Origin: Pseudomonas libanensis
GTDB taxonomy: Bacteria > Pseudomonadota > Gammaproteobacteria > Pseudomonadales > Pseudomonadaceae
DNA: 64,000 nucleotides
Direction of reading: 5' to 3'
Assembly (NCBI RefSeq): GCF_001439685.1
Contig: NZ_JYLH01000014.1
Location: forward strand, 1-64,000
Shown piece after piece: positions 18,132 through 27,369 of this stretch. Each line of letters opens with the position of its first letter. Positions within the stretch are counted from its first letter, which is position 1. A model generated the notes under the pieces. It was not told the origin of the DNA. It saw nothing but the letters and a program-made list of their open reading frames with translations, and did not search any database. The position numbers were made by a program, and so were the translations under genes.

Positions 18132-18324
18132 AGATCAGGTCAAGAAGTGCCAGAGCACCGAGGTGCCCACCAGCCCCGACCACCGAGACAATCGTCTCAT
18201 GGGCAATTTGGTGCGCTTGAAAGTAACGACGCACTGGCGCGCGGATGACAATTTTGCAAACCATGCCAGTGGATCTGGCCTATAGCTCTATGATCCGCCG
18301 CACCCCAACCCTCGAGGACATTTC

Positions 18325-19230
18325 ATGAGCGCAGGACACAGCCACGCCCAAGTACGCGCCGGCCACGAACGCAAGTTATGGATGGCCCTGGGGCTGACCG
18401 GCAGCTTCATGATTGCCGAAGTCATCGGTGCCTTTGTCACCGGCAGCCTGGCGCTGTTGTCTGACGCCGCGCACATGATGACCGACGCCCTGGCCCTTGG
18501 CATTTCCCTGGTGGCGATCCAGGTCGCCAAGCGTCCGGCCGATCGCAAGCGTACCTTCGGTTATGCGCGGTTCGAGATCCTGGCGGCGGCCTTCAATGCA
18601 CTGCTGCTGTTCGGCGTGGCGTTCTACATCTTGTACGAGGCTTACCAGCGCTTGCAGGCCCCCGCCGAGATCCAGTCCACCGGCATGTTGGTGATTGCGC
18701 TGCTGGGGCTGGTCGTCAACCTGGTCGCCATGCGCCTGCTCAGCGCGGCCAGCGGCGAGAGTCTCAACGTCAAGGGCGCCTATCTGGAAGTCTGGAGCGA
18801 CATGCTCGGCTCCATCGGCGTGATTATTGCGGCGTTGGTTATCATGTTCACCGGCTGGGGCTGGGTCGATTCGGTGGTCGCCGCCGCCATCGGTTTCTGG
18901 GTGGTGCCGCGCACTTGGGCGCTGCTCAAGGCGAGCATGAACATACTGCTGCAAGGGGTGCCGGACGGCATTGATATCGAGCAGGTGGAGCAGGGCATCC
19001 GCAGTGTGCCCGGGGTCAAGGACGTGCACGACCTGCACATCTGGGCCCTCACCAGCGGCAAGAACGTGCTGAGTACGCATTTGGTCGCGGATGCCTCCCA
19101 GGGCAGCGATCAAGAGATCCTCAGTCGAGTGACGGAGTTGCTGCACGAACAATTCGATATTGCCCACGCCACGATCCAGGTCGAAGGCGAAGGTTTCCAG
19201 CATGACGACCACGACCAAGTGCATGCCTGA
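18325..19230 (+). CDS. czcD: Cation diffusion facilitator (CzcD/ZitB-type)
   Basis: 301 residues with six membrane helices and a cytoplasmic C-terminal domain. Metal-site residues lie in SDAAHMMTDALAL (HxxxD) in TM2, with a matching site in TM5 near YLEVWSDMLGS. The C-terminal HDLHIWAL is a family hallmark. Histidines at both ends (GHSHAQVRAGH and HDDHDQVH) fit metal sensing or buffering. It exports Zn, Cd or Co from the cytoplasm by proton exchange. ATG 18325 has GAGG upstream. It precedes czcCBA on the same strand, 109 bases away, as part of one metal-resistance locus. Confidence 0.92.
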   Translation: MSAGHSHAQVRAGHERKLWMALGLTGSFMIAEVIGAFVTGSLALLSDAAHMMTDALALGISLVAIQVAKRPADRKRTFGYARFEILAAAFNALLLFGVAFYILYEAYQRLQAPAEIQSTGMLVIALLGLVVNLVAMRLLSAASGESLNVKGAYLEVWSDMLGSIGVIIAALVIMFTGWGWVDSVVAAAIGFWVVPRTWALLKASMNILLQGVPDGIDIEQVEQGIRSVPGVKDVHDLHIWALTSGKNVLSTHLVADASQGSDQEILSRVTELLHEQFDIAHATIQVEGEGFQHDDHDQVHA

Positions 19231-19339
19231 GCCTGGCTAACGGATTTGTAATCTTCCACCCACGGCCCTGATAAGTACCGAAAGCTACATTGCCCCCGCT
19301 GGGAAACCTCAGCGACTTCATGGGCGTGGAACTCTCGTT

Positions 19340-20560
19340 ATGGCAATTTCCGTTAGAACACTGTTGGGGGCGGCGGCTTTGTGGCTAGGCGCAAATGCCG
19401 TCCAGGCACAGACCCTCACCCTCGATGCAGCCTTGCAAACCGCCTTCGCCAACAACCCGGACCTGGCGGCCGCACAATGGGAAATCGACATCGCCCAAGG
19501 CGGCCGCCAGCAGGCCGGCTTGATCCCCAACCCGGTGGCCTCCTGGGACGCCGAAGACACCCGCCGCAACAGCCGCACCACCAGCATCAAGCTCAGCCAG
19601 ACCGTGGAACTGGGCGGCAAGCGCGGTGCGCGCATCGAGGTGGCTACCCGCGCCCAAGACGCCGCCGCATTGACCTTGGAACGGCGCCGCAACGTCCTGC
19701 GCGCCGAGGTGATCGACAGTTATTACGCGGCCCTGCGCGCCCAGGAACGCCTCGATCTGGCGCAACGCTCAATGGCCCTGGCTGAGCGCGGTCTGATGGT
19801 TGCCAGCGGGCGTGTCAGCGCCGGCAAATCGTCACCGGTGGAGGCCACCCGTGCCCAGGTGCAGGTGTCGGAAATCCGCCTGGAGTTGAATCGTGCCCAG
19901 ATTGGCCTGAATGACGCCTACCGGCGCCTGGCCACCAGCATCGGCAGTGCCGCCACCGACTTCGAAGCGGTCGCCACACAAAACACCTCCGCACCGGCGT
20001 TACCCGCCGCCGCACAATTGCTGGCGCGCCTGGAGCAGACCGCCGAGCTGCGCCTGGCCGAACTGAATATTGTGCAGAACGAAGCCAGCGTGGGCCTGGA
20101 AAAAGCCCAGCGCATTCCGGACCTGGATGTGTCCATCGGCAGCCAATACGACGCCAGCGTGCGCGAGCGGGTCAACCTGGTGGGCGTGTCGATGCCGATC
20201 CCGTTGTTCAACCGCAACCAGGGCAACATCCTCGCTGCCAGCCGCCGCACCGATCAGGCCCGCGATCAGCGCAACGCCACCGAGCTGCGCCTGCGCACCG
20301 AGACCCGCCAGGCCCTGGACCTGTGGCAAACGGCGAATACCGAGGTGCGCGCATTCAACCAGCAGATCCTGCCCGCCGCACAAAGCGCGGTCGACAGCGC
20401 CACCCGTGGTTTCGAGATGGGCAAGTTCAACTTCCTCGACGTGCTCGACGCCCAGCGCACCTTGATCGCGGCCCGCACCCAATACCTCAACGCAACTGCC
20501 CAGGCCACCGACGCCTGGGTACGCATCGAACGCATTTACGGCGACCTCGCCCGGTTTTGA
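19340..20560 (+). CDS. czcC: Outer-membrane factor of heavy-metal efflux, CzcC-like
   Basis: 406-residue TolC-superfamily protein with a Sec signal (residues 1-23, ending VQAQ) and two OEP repeats of long amphipathic helices. NPDLAAAQWEIDIAQGG and GKFNFLDVLDAQRTLIAARTQYLN are typical. It would form the outer-membrane duct for the CzcBA pump. It is the first gene of czcCBA; spacing to czcB is 20 bases. The upstream ribosome site is weak. Confidence 0.9.
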   Translation: MAISVRTLLGAAALWLGANAVQAQTLTLDAALQTAFANNPDLAAAQWEIDIAQGGRQQAGLIPNPVASWDAEDTRRNSRTTSIKLSQTVELGGKRGARIEVATRAQDAAALTLERRRNVLRAEVIDSYYAALRAQERLDLAQRSMALAERGLMVASGRVSAGKSSPVEATRAQVQVSEIRLELNRAQIGLNDAYRRLATSIGSAATDFEAVATQNTSAPALPAAAQLLARLEQTAELRLAELNIVQNEASVGLEKAQRIPDLDVSIGSQYDASVRERVNLVGVSMPIPLFNRNQGNILAASRRTDQARDQRNATELRLRTETRQALDLWQTANTEVRAFNQQILPAAQSAVDSATRGFEMGKFNFLDVLDAQRTLIAARTQYLNATAQATDAWVRIERIYGDLARF

Positions 20561-20580
20561 TTTTTTCCTGGAGTCTCCTG

Positions 20581-21684
20581 ATGAACAAAAAACATGGCAT
20601 GGCGCTCGCCGTCGCCTTGGGCCTGCTGCTATCGGGCTTCGCACGCGCCGAGGAAGAAGGAATGCTCGAGCTCACCGAGCAGCAGATCCAGGCCGCCGGC
20701 ATTCAGCTGGCCCAGGCTCAACCGCGCTCGATCAGTACTCTGCTGACGCTACCGGGCGAAGTGCGCTTCGATGAAGACCGCACCTCCCACATCGTGCCCC
20801 GTGCGGCGGGTGTGGTGGAGGCAGTGAAGGTCAATCTTGGCCAGTCAGTAAAAAAGGGTGAGCTGCTGGCGGTGATCGCCAGCCAGCAGATTTCCGATCA
20901 ACGCAGCGAGTTGGCGGCCAGCCAGCGCCGGGTCGAGCTGGCGCGCACCACCTTCCAGCGCGAGCGCCAATTGTGGCAGGACAAAATCTCCGCCGAGCAG
21001 GATTACTTGCTGGCGCGGCAAACCCTGCAAGAAGCCGAAATCGCCCTGAACAACGCCCGGCAGAAGATGACCGCTCTCAGCGGCAACGCGATATTGGCCG
21101 GCGGCAATCGCTATGAACTGCGTGCGCCGTTTGCTGGGGTGGTGGTGGAAAAACACCTGGGCGTGGGCGAGGTGGTCAGTGAAACCAGCAACGCGTTCAC
21201 GCTCTCGGATTTGTCCCAGGTGTGGGTCACCTTCGGGATGTTTCCCAAAGACTTGAACAAGGTGCGCGTGGGCAAGCCGGTGAAAGTCAGCTCCACGGAA
21301 ATGGGCACCGAAGTGCTCGGCACCGTGGCCTATGTCGGCAATTTGCTCGGTGAGCAGACCCGCACCGCCACCGTCCGCGTGACGGTGCCCAACCCCGACG
21401 ACGCCTGGCGCCCAGGCTTGTTTGTGGCGGTGGAGCTCGCCACCGATACCTACCAGGCCAAGGTTACCGTGCCGCAAGCCGCGATCCAGACCGTCGAGGA
21501 CAAACCCTCGGTGTTCGTACGCACCGCAGACGGTTTTATCACTCGCCATCTTGAACTGGGCGTCAGTGAAAACGGTTACGTCGAAGTGCGCCAGGGCCTG
21601 GAGGCCGGCGCGCAGGTGGCGACGGTTGGCAGCTTCATCCTCAAGTCCGAACTGGGCAAAGGCTCGGCCGAACACGCCCATTGA
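20581..21684 (+). CDS. czcB: Periplasmic adaptor of heavy-metal RND efflux, CzcB-like
   Basis: 367 residues from ATG 20581 (TGGAG upstream); residues 1-22 are a signal peptide. Domain order fits membrane-fusion proteins: lipoyl/barrel-sandwich halves around VEAVKVNLGQSVKKGELLAVI and YELRAPFAGVVVEKHLGVGE, a helical hairpin in between (about 100-165), then beta-barrel and membrane-proximal domains. It links CzcA to CzcC in the periplasm. The His-rich N-terminal metal-binding extension seen in some CzcB proteins is absent. Confidence 0.91.
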   Translation: MNKKHGMALAVALGLLLSGFARAEEEGMLELTEQQIQAAGIQLAQAQPRSISTLLTLPGEVRFDEDRTSHIVPRAAGVVEAVKVNLGQSVKKGELLAVIASQQISDQRSELAASQRRVELARTTFQRERQLWQDKISAEQDYLLARQTLQEAEIALNNARQKMTALSGNAILAGGNRYELRAPFAGVVVEKHLGVGEVVSETSNAFTLSDLSQVWVTFGMFPKDLNKVRVGKPVKVSSTEMGTEVLGTVAYVGNLLGEQTRTATVRVTVPNPDDAWRPGLFVAVELATDTYQAKVTVPQAAIQTVEDKPSVFVRTADGFITRHLELGVSENGYVEVRQGLEAGAQVATVGSFILKSELGKGSAEHAH

Positions 21685-21701
21685 TCTGCGAGTGATTCCC
21701 C

Positions 21702-24700
21702 ATGTTTGAGCGCCTTATTCAATTTGCCATCGAGCAGCGCATCATCGTGCTGCTGGCGGTGCTGCTGATGGCCGGTGTCGGCATCGCCAGCTATCAGAAA
21801 CTGCCCATCGACGCGGTGCCTGATATCACCAACGTGCAAGTGCAGATCAACTCAACGGCGGCGGGTTTTTCACCGCTGGAAGCCGAGCAGCGCATCACCT
21901 TTCCCATCGAGACGGCCATGGCCGGCCTGCCGGGCATGCAGCAGACGCGTTCGCTGTCGCGTTCCGGTTTGTCCCAGGTCACGGTGATTTTCAAAGACGG
22001 CACCGACCTGTTCTTTGCCCGCCAACTGGTCAACGAACGCCTGCAAGTGGCCCGGGAGCAATTGCCCGATGGCATCGAAACCGCCATGGGGCCGATTTCC
22101 ACCGGCCTTGGGGAAATTTTTCTGTGGACCGTGGAGGCCGAGGACGGTGCGCGCAAGGACGACGGCACGCCCTATACACCCACCGACCTGCGGGTGATCC
22201 AGGACTGGATCATCAAGCCGCAACTGCGCAACGTACCGGGCGTGGCCGAGATCAATACGATCGGCGGTTTCGCCAAGGAGTACCAGATTGCGCCAGACCC
22301 CAAGCGCCTGGCTGCCTACAACCTGACGCTCAATGACCTGGTCACCGCGCTGGAGCGCAACAACGCCAACGTCGGCGCCGGTTATATCGAGCGCAGCGGC
22401 GAGCAGTTGCTGATCCGCGCACCGGGGCAAGTGGCGTCAATCGACGACATCGCCAACATCGTCATCACCACCTCGGACGGCACGCCGATCCGCGTGCGCA
22501 ATGTGGCCCAGGTGGATATCGGCCGCGAACTGCGCACTGGCGCGGCCACGGAAAATGGCCGTGAAGTGGTGCTGGGCACGGTGTTCATGTTGATCGGCGA
22601 GAACAGCCGCAGCGTGTCCCAGGCGGTGGCGAAAAAACTCGAGGAGATCAACCGCTCGCTGCCCGAAGGGGTGGTGGCGGTCACCGTCTACGACCGCACC
22701 AACCTGGTAGAAAAAGCCATCGCCACCGTGAAGAAGAACCTCTTCGAAGGTGCGTTGCTGGTGGTCGCGGTGTTGTTCCTGTTCCTCGGCAATATCCGTG
22801 CGGCACTGATCACAGCGATGGTGATTCCGCTGGCAATGCTATTCACCTTTACCGGCATGTTCACCAACAAAGTCAGCGCCAACCTGATGAGCCTCGGCGC
22901 GTTGGACTTTGGCATTATCGTCGACGGTGCGGTGGTGATCGTCGAGAACGCCATCCGCCGCCTGGCCCATGCGCAGCAGCGCCATGGCCGTTTGCTGACC
23001 CGCATTGAGCGCCTGCACGAAGTGTTTGCCGCCGCCAAGCAAGCGCGACGGGCGCTGATCTTCGGGCAGTTGATCATCATGGTGGTGTACCTGCCGATCT
23101 TTGCCCTCACCGGCGTGGCCGGCAAGATGTTCCACCCCATGGCCTTCACCGTGGTGATTGCCTTGCTCGGCGCGATGATTCTGTCGGTGACCTTCGTACC
23201 GGCGGCGATTGCGTTGTTCGTCACCGGCAAGGTCAAGGAAGAAGAAAACTGGGTCATGCGCGGCGCACGTCGGGTGTACGACCCGGTGCTCAATTGGGTG
23301 ATGACGCGCCGCCCGCTGGTATTTGGCCTGGCGCTGCTGGCCATTGTCGTGTCGGGCGCGGTGGCCAGCCGCATGGGCAGCGAATTCATCCCCAGCCTGA
23401 GTGAAGGTGACTTTGCCCAGCAGGCACTGCGTGTACCCGGCACCAGCCTGACGCAATCGGTGCAGATGCAGCAGCAACTGGAAAAAACCTTACTGGCCGA
23501 AGTGCCGGAAATCGAGCGGGTATTTGCGCGTACCGGTACCGCCGAAATCGCTTCCGACCCGATGCCGCCGAATATTTCCGACAGCTACGTGATGCTCAAA
23601 CCCAAGGCCCAATGGCCCGATCCGAACAAGTCCCGCGAGGCCATCATTGCCGATATCCAGCGAGCCAGTGCGATTGTGCCGGGCAGCGTGTACGAGTTGT
23701 CGCAACCGATCCAGCTGCGCTTCAATGAATTGATCTCCGGGGTGCGCAGCGATGTAGCGGTAAAGGTGTTTGGCGATGACATGGCGGTGCTCAACACCAC
23801 CGCTGGAGAAATCGCCGAGACCTTGCAGAAACTCAACGGCGCCTCGGAAGTGAAGGTGGAACAGACCTCCGGCCTGCCGGTGCTGACCATCAATATCGAC
23901 CGCGACAAGGCCGCGCGCTTTGGCCTGAACGTGGGCGATGTGCAGGACACCATCGCTGTCGCCGTCGGTGGGCGCCAGGCCGGTACGTTGTACGAAGGGG
24001 ATCGGCGCTTCGACATGGTGGTGCGTTTGTCCGACGCGTTGCGCACGGACATCGAAGGCTTGTCACGGCTGTTGATTCCGGTGCCGGCGCTGGCCAGCAA
24101 CACGTCGGGGCAACTGGGCTTTATCGCCTTGTCCCAGGTTGCCAGCCTCGACCTGGTGCTCGGCCCCAACCAGATCAGCCGCGAGAACGGCAAGCGCCTG
24201 GTGATTGTCAGCGCCAACGTGCGCGGGCGTGATATCGGCTCGTTTGTCGAGGAAGCCGAAGCCGCCCTCATCGCCCAGGTGAAAGTGCCCGCCGGTTACT
24301 GGACCACCTGGGGCGGGCAATTCGAGCAGTTGAAAGAAGCCTCCGAGCGCCTGCGCATCGTGGTGCCGGTGGCGTTACTGCTGGTGTTCGGCTTGCTGTT
24401 CATGATGTTCAACAACCTCAAGGACGGCTTGCTGGTGTTTACCGGTATTCCGTTCGCGCTGACTGGTGGGATCATGGCGCTGTGGCTGCGGGATATTCCG
24501 CTGTCGATTTCGGCGGGGGTGGGCTTTATCGCGTTGTCGGGTGTGGCGGTGCTGAACGGCCTGGTGATGATCGCCTTTATCCGCAACCTGCGCGAAGAAG
24601 GCCGCTCGTTAGCGGTGGCGATCCACGAAGGCGCATTGACCCGTCTGCGGCCGGTGTTGATGACCGCGCTGGTGGCGTCCCTCGGGTTTATCCCCATGGC

Positions 24701-24836
24701 GCTTGCCACCGGCACCGGCGCCGAAGTGCAGCGCCCGTTGGCGACGGTGGTGATTGGCGGGATTATTTCTTCGACCTTGCTGACCTTGCTGGTGCTGCCG
24801 GCGTTGTACCAATGGGCTCATCGCCGCGAAGAGTGA
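21702..24836 (+). CDS. czcA: Heavy-metal efflux RND pump, CzcA-like
   Basis: 1044 residues, inner-membrane trimeric proton antiporter with 12 membrane helices and two large periplasmic loops. The TM4 signature LDFGIIVDGAVVIVEN places Asp402, Asp408 and Glu415 in the positions known for CzcA. This is the HME1 pattern associated with divalent Zn, Co and Cd and not with Cu/Ag pumps. It completes czcCBA. A REP pair follows at once, separating it from the convergent sensor kinase gene. Confidence 0.95.
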   Translation: MFERLIQFAIEQRIIVLLAVLLMAGVGIASYQKLPIDAVPDITNVQVQINSTAAGFSPLEAEQRITFPIETAMAGLPGMQQTRSLSRSGLSQVTVIFKDGTDLFFARQLVNERLQVAREQLPDGIETAMGPISTGLGEIFLWTVEAEDGARKDDGTPYTPTDLRVIQDWIIKPQLRNVPGVAEINTIGGFAKEYQIAPDPKRLAAYNLTLNDLVTALERNNANVGAGYIERSGEQLLIRAPGQVASIDDIANIVITTSDGTPIRVRNVAQVDIGRELRTGAATENGREVVLGTVFMLIGENSRSVSQAVAKKLEEINRSLPEGVVAVTVYDRTNLVEKAIATVKKNLFEGALLVVAVLFLFLGNIRAALITAMVIPLAMLFTFTGMFTNKVSANLMSLGALDFGIIVDGAVVIVENAIRRLAHAQQRHGRLLTRIERLHEVFAAAKQARRALIFGQLIIMVVYLPIFALTGVAGKMFHPMAFTVVIALLGAMILSVTFVPAAIALFVTGKVKEEENWVMRGARRVYDPVLNWVMTRRPLVFGLALLAIVVSGAVASRMGSEFIPSLSEGDFAQQALRVPGTSLTQSVQMQQQLEKTLLAEVPEIERVFARTGTAEIASDPMPPNISDSYVMLKPKAQWPDPNKSREAIIADIQRASAIVPGSVYELSQPIQLRFNELISGVRSDVAVKVFGDDMAVLNTTAGEIAETLQKLNGASEVKVEQTSGLPVLTINIDRDKAARFGLNVGDVQDTIAVAVGGRQAGTLYEGDRRFDMVVRLSDALRTDIEGLSRLLIPVPALASNTSGQLGFIALSQVASLDLVLGPNQISRENGKRLVIVSANVRGRDIGSFVEEAEAALIAQVKVPAGYWTTWGGQFEQLKEASERLRIVVPVALLLVFGLLFMMFNNLKDGLLVFTGIPFALTGGIMALWLRDIPLSISAGVGFIALSGVAVLNGLVMIAFIRNLREEGRSLAVAIHEGALTRLRPVLMTALVASLGFIPMALATGTGAEVQRPLATVVIGGIISSTLLTLLVLPALYQWAHRREE

Positions 24837-24870
24837 GTTGCCTGATACCTTGAAGACACCACAAAGCAAA

Positions 24871-24960
24871 GTGGGAGGGGGCTTGCCCCCGATAGCGGTG
24901 TGTCAGCCAGCACATGCATCAACTGACCCACAGCCATCGGGGGCAAGCCCCCTCCCACAT
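24871..24960. repeat. REP pair in inverted orientation
   Basis: GTGGGAGGGGGCTTGCCCCC at 24871 faces its reverse complement ending at 24960. The units are separated by about 45 bases. The right-hand unit and part of the loop are inside the 3' end of the sensor kinase gene, so the repeat supplies that gene's last codons and its stop. Confidence 0.88.
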
Positions 24961-26357
24961 GAGATCTCTGTTGTCTGCAAAGGAAACACCAGGCTGAACC
25001 GCGTAAAGCGCCCCGGCTGGCTGGTGACATGGGCATGCCCCTCATGAAGATGCATGATCGACTTGACGATCGCCAGCCCCAGCCCGGTGCCGCCCTCGGC
25101 ACGGGTACGGCTGCTGTCGGCGCGGTAGAAGCGTTCGAACAGGTGCGGCAGGTGGTGCGCTTCAATGCCTCGCCCCGGGTTGCCCACCGACAGCGATACG
25201 CTCTGCTCGTAGGTCTCCACCAACAGCAACACGGTAGAGGCCTCGGGTGTGTGGCGAATGGCATTGGACAACAAATTGGAAATCGCCCGCTGGATCATCA
25301 GCCGATCGCCCGTCACCCAGGCATCGCCGCGCAGGCTCAGGGTGACGTGTTTGTCTTCGGCGCTCAGGGCAAACAACTCCATCACCCGCTGGGCTTCTTG
25401 GGCCAGGGACACTTCGGTGAATGACGCCCGCGCCGCCGGATGGCTGACCTGGGCCAGGAACAGCATATCGCTGACGATACGCGCCAGGCGTTCGAGCTCT
25501 TCGGTGCTGGATTCCAGCACCGCTTTATATTCCTCGGGTGGTCGCTGGCGTGACAGAGTCAATTGGGCCTTGCCCATCAGGTTGGTCAAGGGCGCGCGCA
25601 GTTCGTGGGCCAGGTCATCGGAGAACTGCGAGAGTTGCTGCACCCCGGCATCCAGGCGATCGAGCATCACGTTGATGCCCTGTGCGAGCTCACCGAGTTC
25701 GTGGGGCAAGTTATCCACAGACAAACGATGGGTCAGGTCCTGTGTGGTGACTTTCGCCGCCACCTGGCTGAACTGCTTCAACGGTGCCAGGCCGCGTTGC
25801 ACCAACCACCAGGCGCCCATGCCGATCAGGATCAACAGCAACGGCAATGCAATCAGCGTGGCGCGCAGGTAGGCGCTGAGCAACGCCTGGTCGTCCATGC
25901 GGTCCAGGGACAGCAGCACCCGCACGCGCTCGCCGCTGGCCAGGCGCATCAGGCTGGAGGCGCTGAGCACCTGGCTGCCATAGTTGTCGGTCCAGTTCAG
26001 GTAGCCGAGGGTTTCCCGAGGCTTGAAGTCAGTGAGCAAAGGCTCCTGGGGCTTGGCACCGATGTTGAGTAACACGCTGTTATTGGGAGCGGTGCCGACG
26101 ATCGTCAGGTAGAAATTGTCATGGCCGATGACCAGGTCCAACAGCGAATGGGGGCGGGCGCGGATGGCCTGGGCATCGAGCCCCAGGGCCAGGCTGTGCT
26201 GGATCTGTTCCATCTTGCTTTCCAGGTTCTTGCGCGCCAGTTTTTCCAACTCATGGGTGAGGGCCAGGTAGGCCAGGGTGGCCAGCAGCAACACCAGCCC
26301 CGCGCCCATCAGGCTGACGGTCAGGCCCAGGCGCATCGACAGGCTGCCGGTCTTCAT
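24903..26357 (-). CDS. czcS: Heavy-metal sensor histidine kinase, CzcS/CopS-like
   Basis: 484 residues from ATG 26357. Two membrane helices (about 10-32 and 165-187) flank a periplasmic sensor domain. A HAMP linker follows, then the H-box FSDDLAHELRAPLTNLMGKA, the N-box RAISNLLSNAIRHTPEA and the G-boxes GRGIEAHHLPHLFERFYR and GGTGLGLAIVKSIMHLH. The family phosphorylates a partner regulator when periplasmic metal rises. The start overlaps the regulator gene by 4 bases. Odd: the last 19 or so residues (from about 466) are translated from a REP element, and the stop lies in the REP loop. Confidence 0.9.
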   Translation of the reverse strand: MKTGSLSMRLGLTVSLMGAGLVLLLATLAYLALTHELEKLARKNLESKMEQIQHSLALGLDAQAIRARPHSLLDLVIGHDNFYLTIVGTAPNNSVLLNIGAKPQEPLLTDFKPRETLGYLNWTDNYGSQVLSASSLMRLASGERVRVLLSLDRMDDQALLSAYLRATLIALPLLLILIGMGAWWLVQRGLAPLKQFSQVAAKVTTQDLTHRLSVDNLPHELGELAQGINVMLDRLDAGVQQLSQFSDDLAHELRAPLTNLMGKAQLTLSRQRPPEEYKAVLESSTEELERLARIVSDMLFLAQVSHPAARASFTEVSLAQEAQRVMELFALSAEDKHVTLSLRGDAWVTGDRLMIQRAISNLLSNAIRHTPEASTVLLLVETYEQSVSLSVGNPGRGIEAHHLPHLFERFYRADSSRTRAEGGTGLGLAIVKSIMHLHEGHAHVTSQPGRFTRFSLVFPLQTTEISCGRGLAPDGCGSVDACAG

Positions 26358-27028
26358 GGACGCGCTTCCAGCACATAGCCCACGCCACGGATGGTGTGGA
26401 TCAGCTTGACCTCGCTCTGGTCGTCCACCTTGGCCCGCAAGCGGCTGATGGACACTTCCACCACGTTGGTGTCGCAGTCGAAATTCATGTCCCACACCAG
26501 GGAAATAATCTGCGTGCGGGTCAGCACTTCGCCGCTCTGGCGCATCAGTACGTGGAGCAGGGCGAACTCCTTGGTAGTCAGGTCAATGCGCCGGGTGCCG
26601 CGATAAGCACGATGGCGACGCGGGTCCAGTTCCAGGTCCGACACGCGGAATACTTCCGGCTGCGGAATGTGTTCGCTGCGTCGCAACAAGGTGCGCACAC
26701 GGGCCAGCAGCTCGGGAAACTCGAAGGGCTTGACCAGGTAATCGTCGGCGCCCATGTCCAGGCCCTTGATCTTGTCAGCCAGCCGGCCCCGGGCGGTCAG
26801 CATCATTACCCGCTGGGTGCTATTGCGCCGCAGCTCTTGCAGAACTTGCCAGCCGTCCTTGCCGGGCAGGTTGACGTCGAGAATCACCAGCTCATACGCG
26901 TGCTGCCCGGCCAGATGCAGGCCATCGATGCCATTGGCGGCGCAGTCGACCACATAGCCGCTTTCGTTCAAGCCTTGCTGCAGGTAGTCAGCGGTCTTTT
27001 GCTCGTCCTCAACCACAAGGATACGCAT
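26354..27028 (-). CDS. czcR: Heavy-metal response regulator, CzcR/CopR-like (OmpR family)
   Basis: 224 residues. The receiver domain has acidic pocket Glu7-Asp8, phospho-acceptor Asp51 (VILDVNLPGKDG) and Lys near 101 (YLVKPFEFPELLARVR). The C-terminal winged helix ends VVEVSISRLRAKVDD...GVGYVLE. With the overlapping kinase it forms a two-component system that would activate czcCBA and, in P. aeruginosa, also represses the oprD porin. A porin of that family lies just upstream here. The 5' region holds a strong terminator hairpin about 140 bases before the start. Confidence 0.92.
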   Translation of the reverse strand: MRILVVEDEQKTADYLQQGLNESGYVVDCAANGIDGLHLAGQHAYELVILDVNLPGKDGWQVLQELRRNSTQRVMMLTARGRLADKIKGLDMGADDYLVKPFEFPELLARVRTLLRRSEHIPQPEVFRVSDLELDPRRHRAYRGTRRIDLTTKEFALLHVLMRQSGEVLTRTQIISLVWDMNFDCDTNVVEVSISRLRAKVDDQSEVKLIHTIRGVGYVLEARP

Positions 27029-27165
27029 GGGGTGTTACCTCTAATGTCTGGAGAGAGAAAGCGCCCATTTCCGTTTGGCGGCTGTTTTCAGGGGAGTAGG
27101 AAAAGTTTCAACGCTGAAGTAACTTTAGGGTCAACTGCGACCATCGGTCGCATAACCCTGCGGGC

Positions 27166-27191
27166 AAAAAAAACGCCCCAAGCGGGGCGTT
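27166..27191 (-). terminator. Rho-independent terminator
   Basis: On the minus strand AACGCCCC pairs with GGGGCGTT around a 4-base loop and runs into eight T residues (A-tract 27166-27173 on the plus strand). It ends the porin transcript or the candidate small RNA before the regulator gene. Confidence 0.9.
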
Positions 27192-27259
27192 AAAAACTCA
27201 TCTCTTTCCAAAGGAGCTACACAAAAGCTTCAGAGATGAATGTGCTCGGTGAATAAGTT
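27166..27259 (-). ncRNA. Candidate small RNA or attenuated leader upstream of the metal regulator
   Basis: Read on the minus strand: a TATACT -10 hexamer (27266-27271), an RNA of about 94 nt, an internal stem CATCTCT/AGAGATG (27232-27238 with 27199-27205), and a strong terminator with eight T residues. The internal loop carries CTCCTTT, which could pair with Shine-Dalgarno sequences. The -35 is weak. It could be a free small RNA, the 5' leader of the czcR-like operon with an attenuator, or simply the terminator of the upstream porin gene. The RNA boundaries are inferred, not measured. Confidence 0.45.
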
Positions 27260-27265
27260 GAAGCC

Positions 27266-27319
27266 AGTATAGAAATTTCAACTTAACGAGAAGCTGGAGC
27301 CAATATTACAATTTTGATA
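27266..27319 (-). promoter_or_regulatory. Candidate promoter with upstream imperfect dyad
   Basis: TATACT (minus strand) at 27266-27271 is a good -10. Centred about 45-50 bases upstream is TATTACAA/TTTTGATA (27304-27319), an imperfect inverted repeat (6 of 8 positions) of the A/T-rich kind used by heavy-metal OmpR-type regulators. The spacing suits an activator. Binding by the neighbouring CzcR-like protein is a guess. Confidence 0.3.
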
Positions 27320-27369
27320 GACGGCTATTTGTGAACAGATGTTAGTTAATCGCGAGGGAATGTAAGGCG

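Noticed and set aside
25711..25719. DnaA box TTATCCACA inside the sensor kinase gene
   Set aside because: Single copy within a coding region; consistent with chance.
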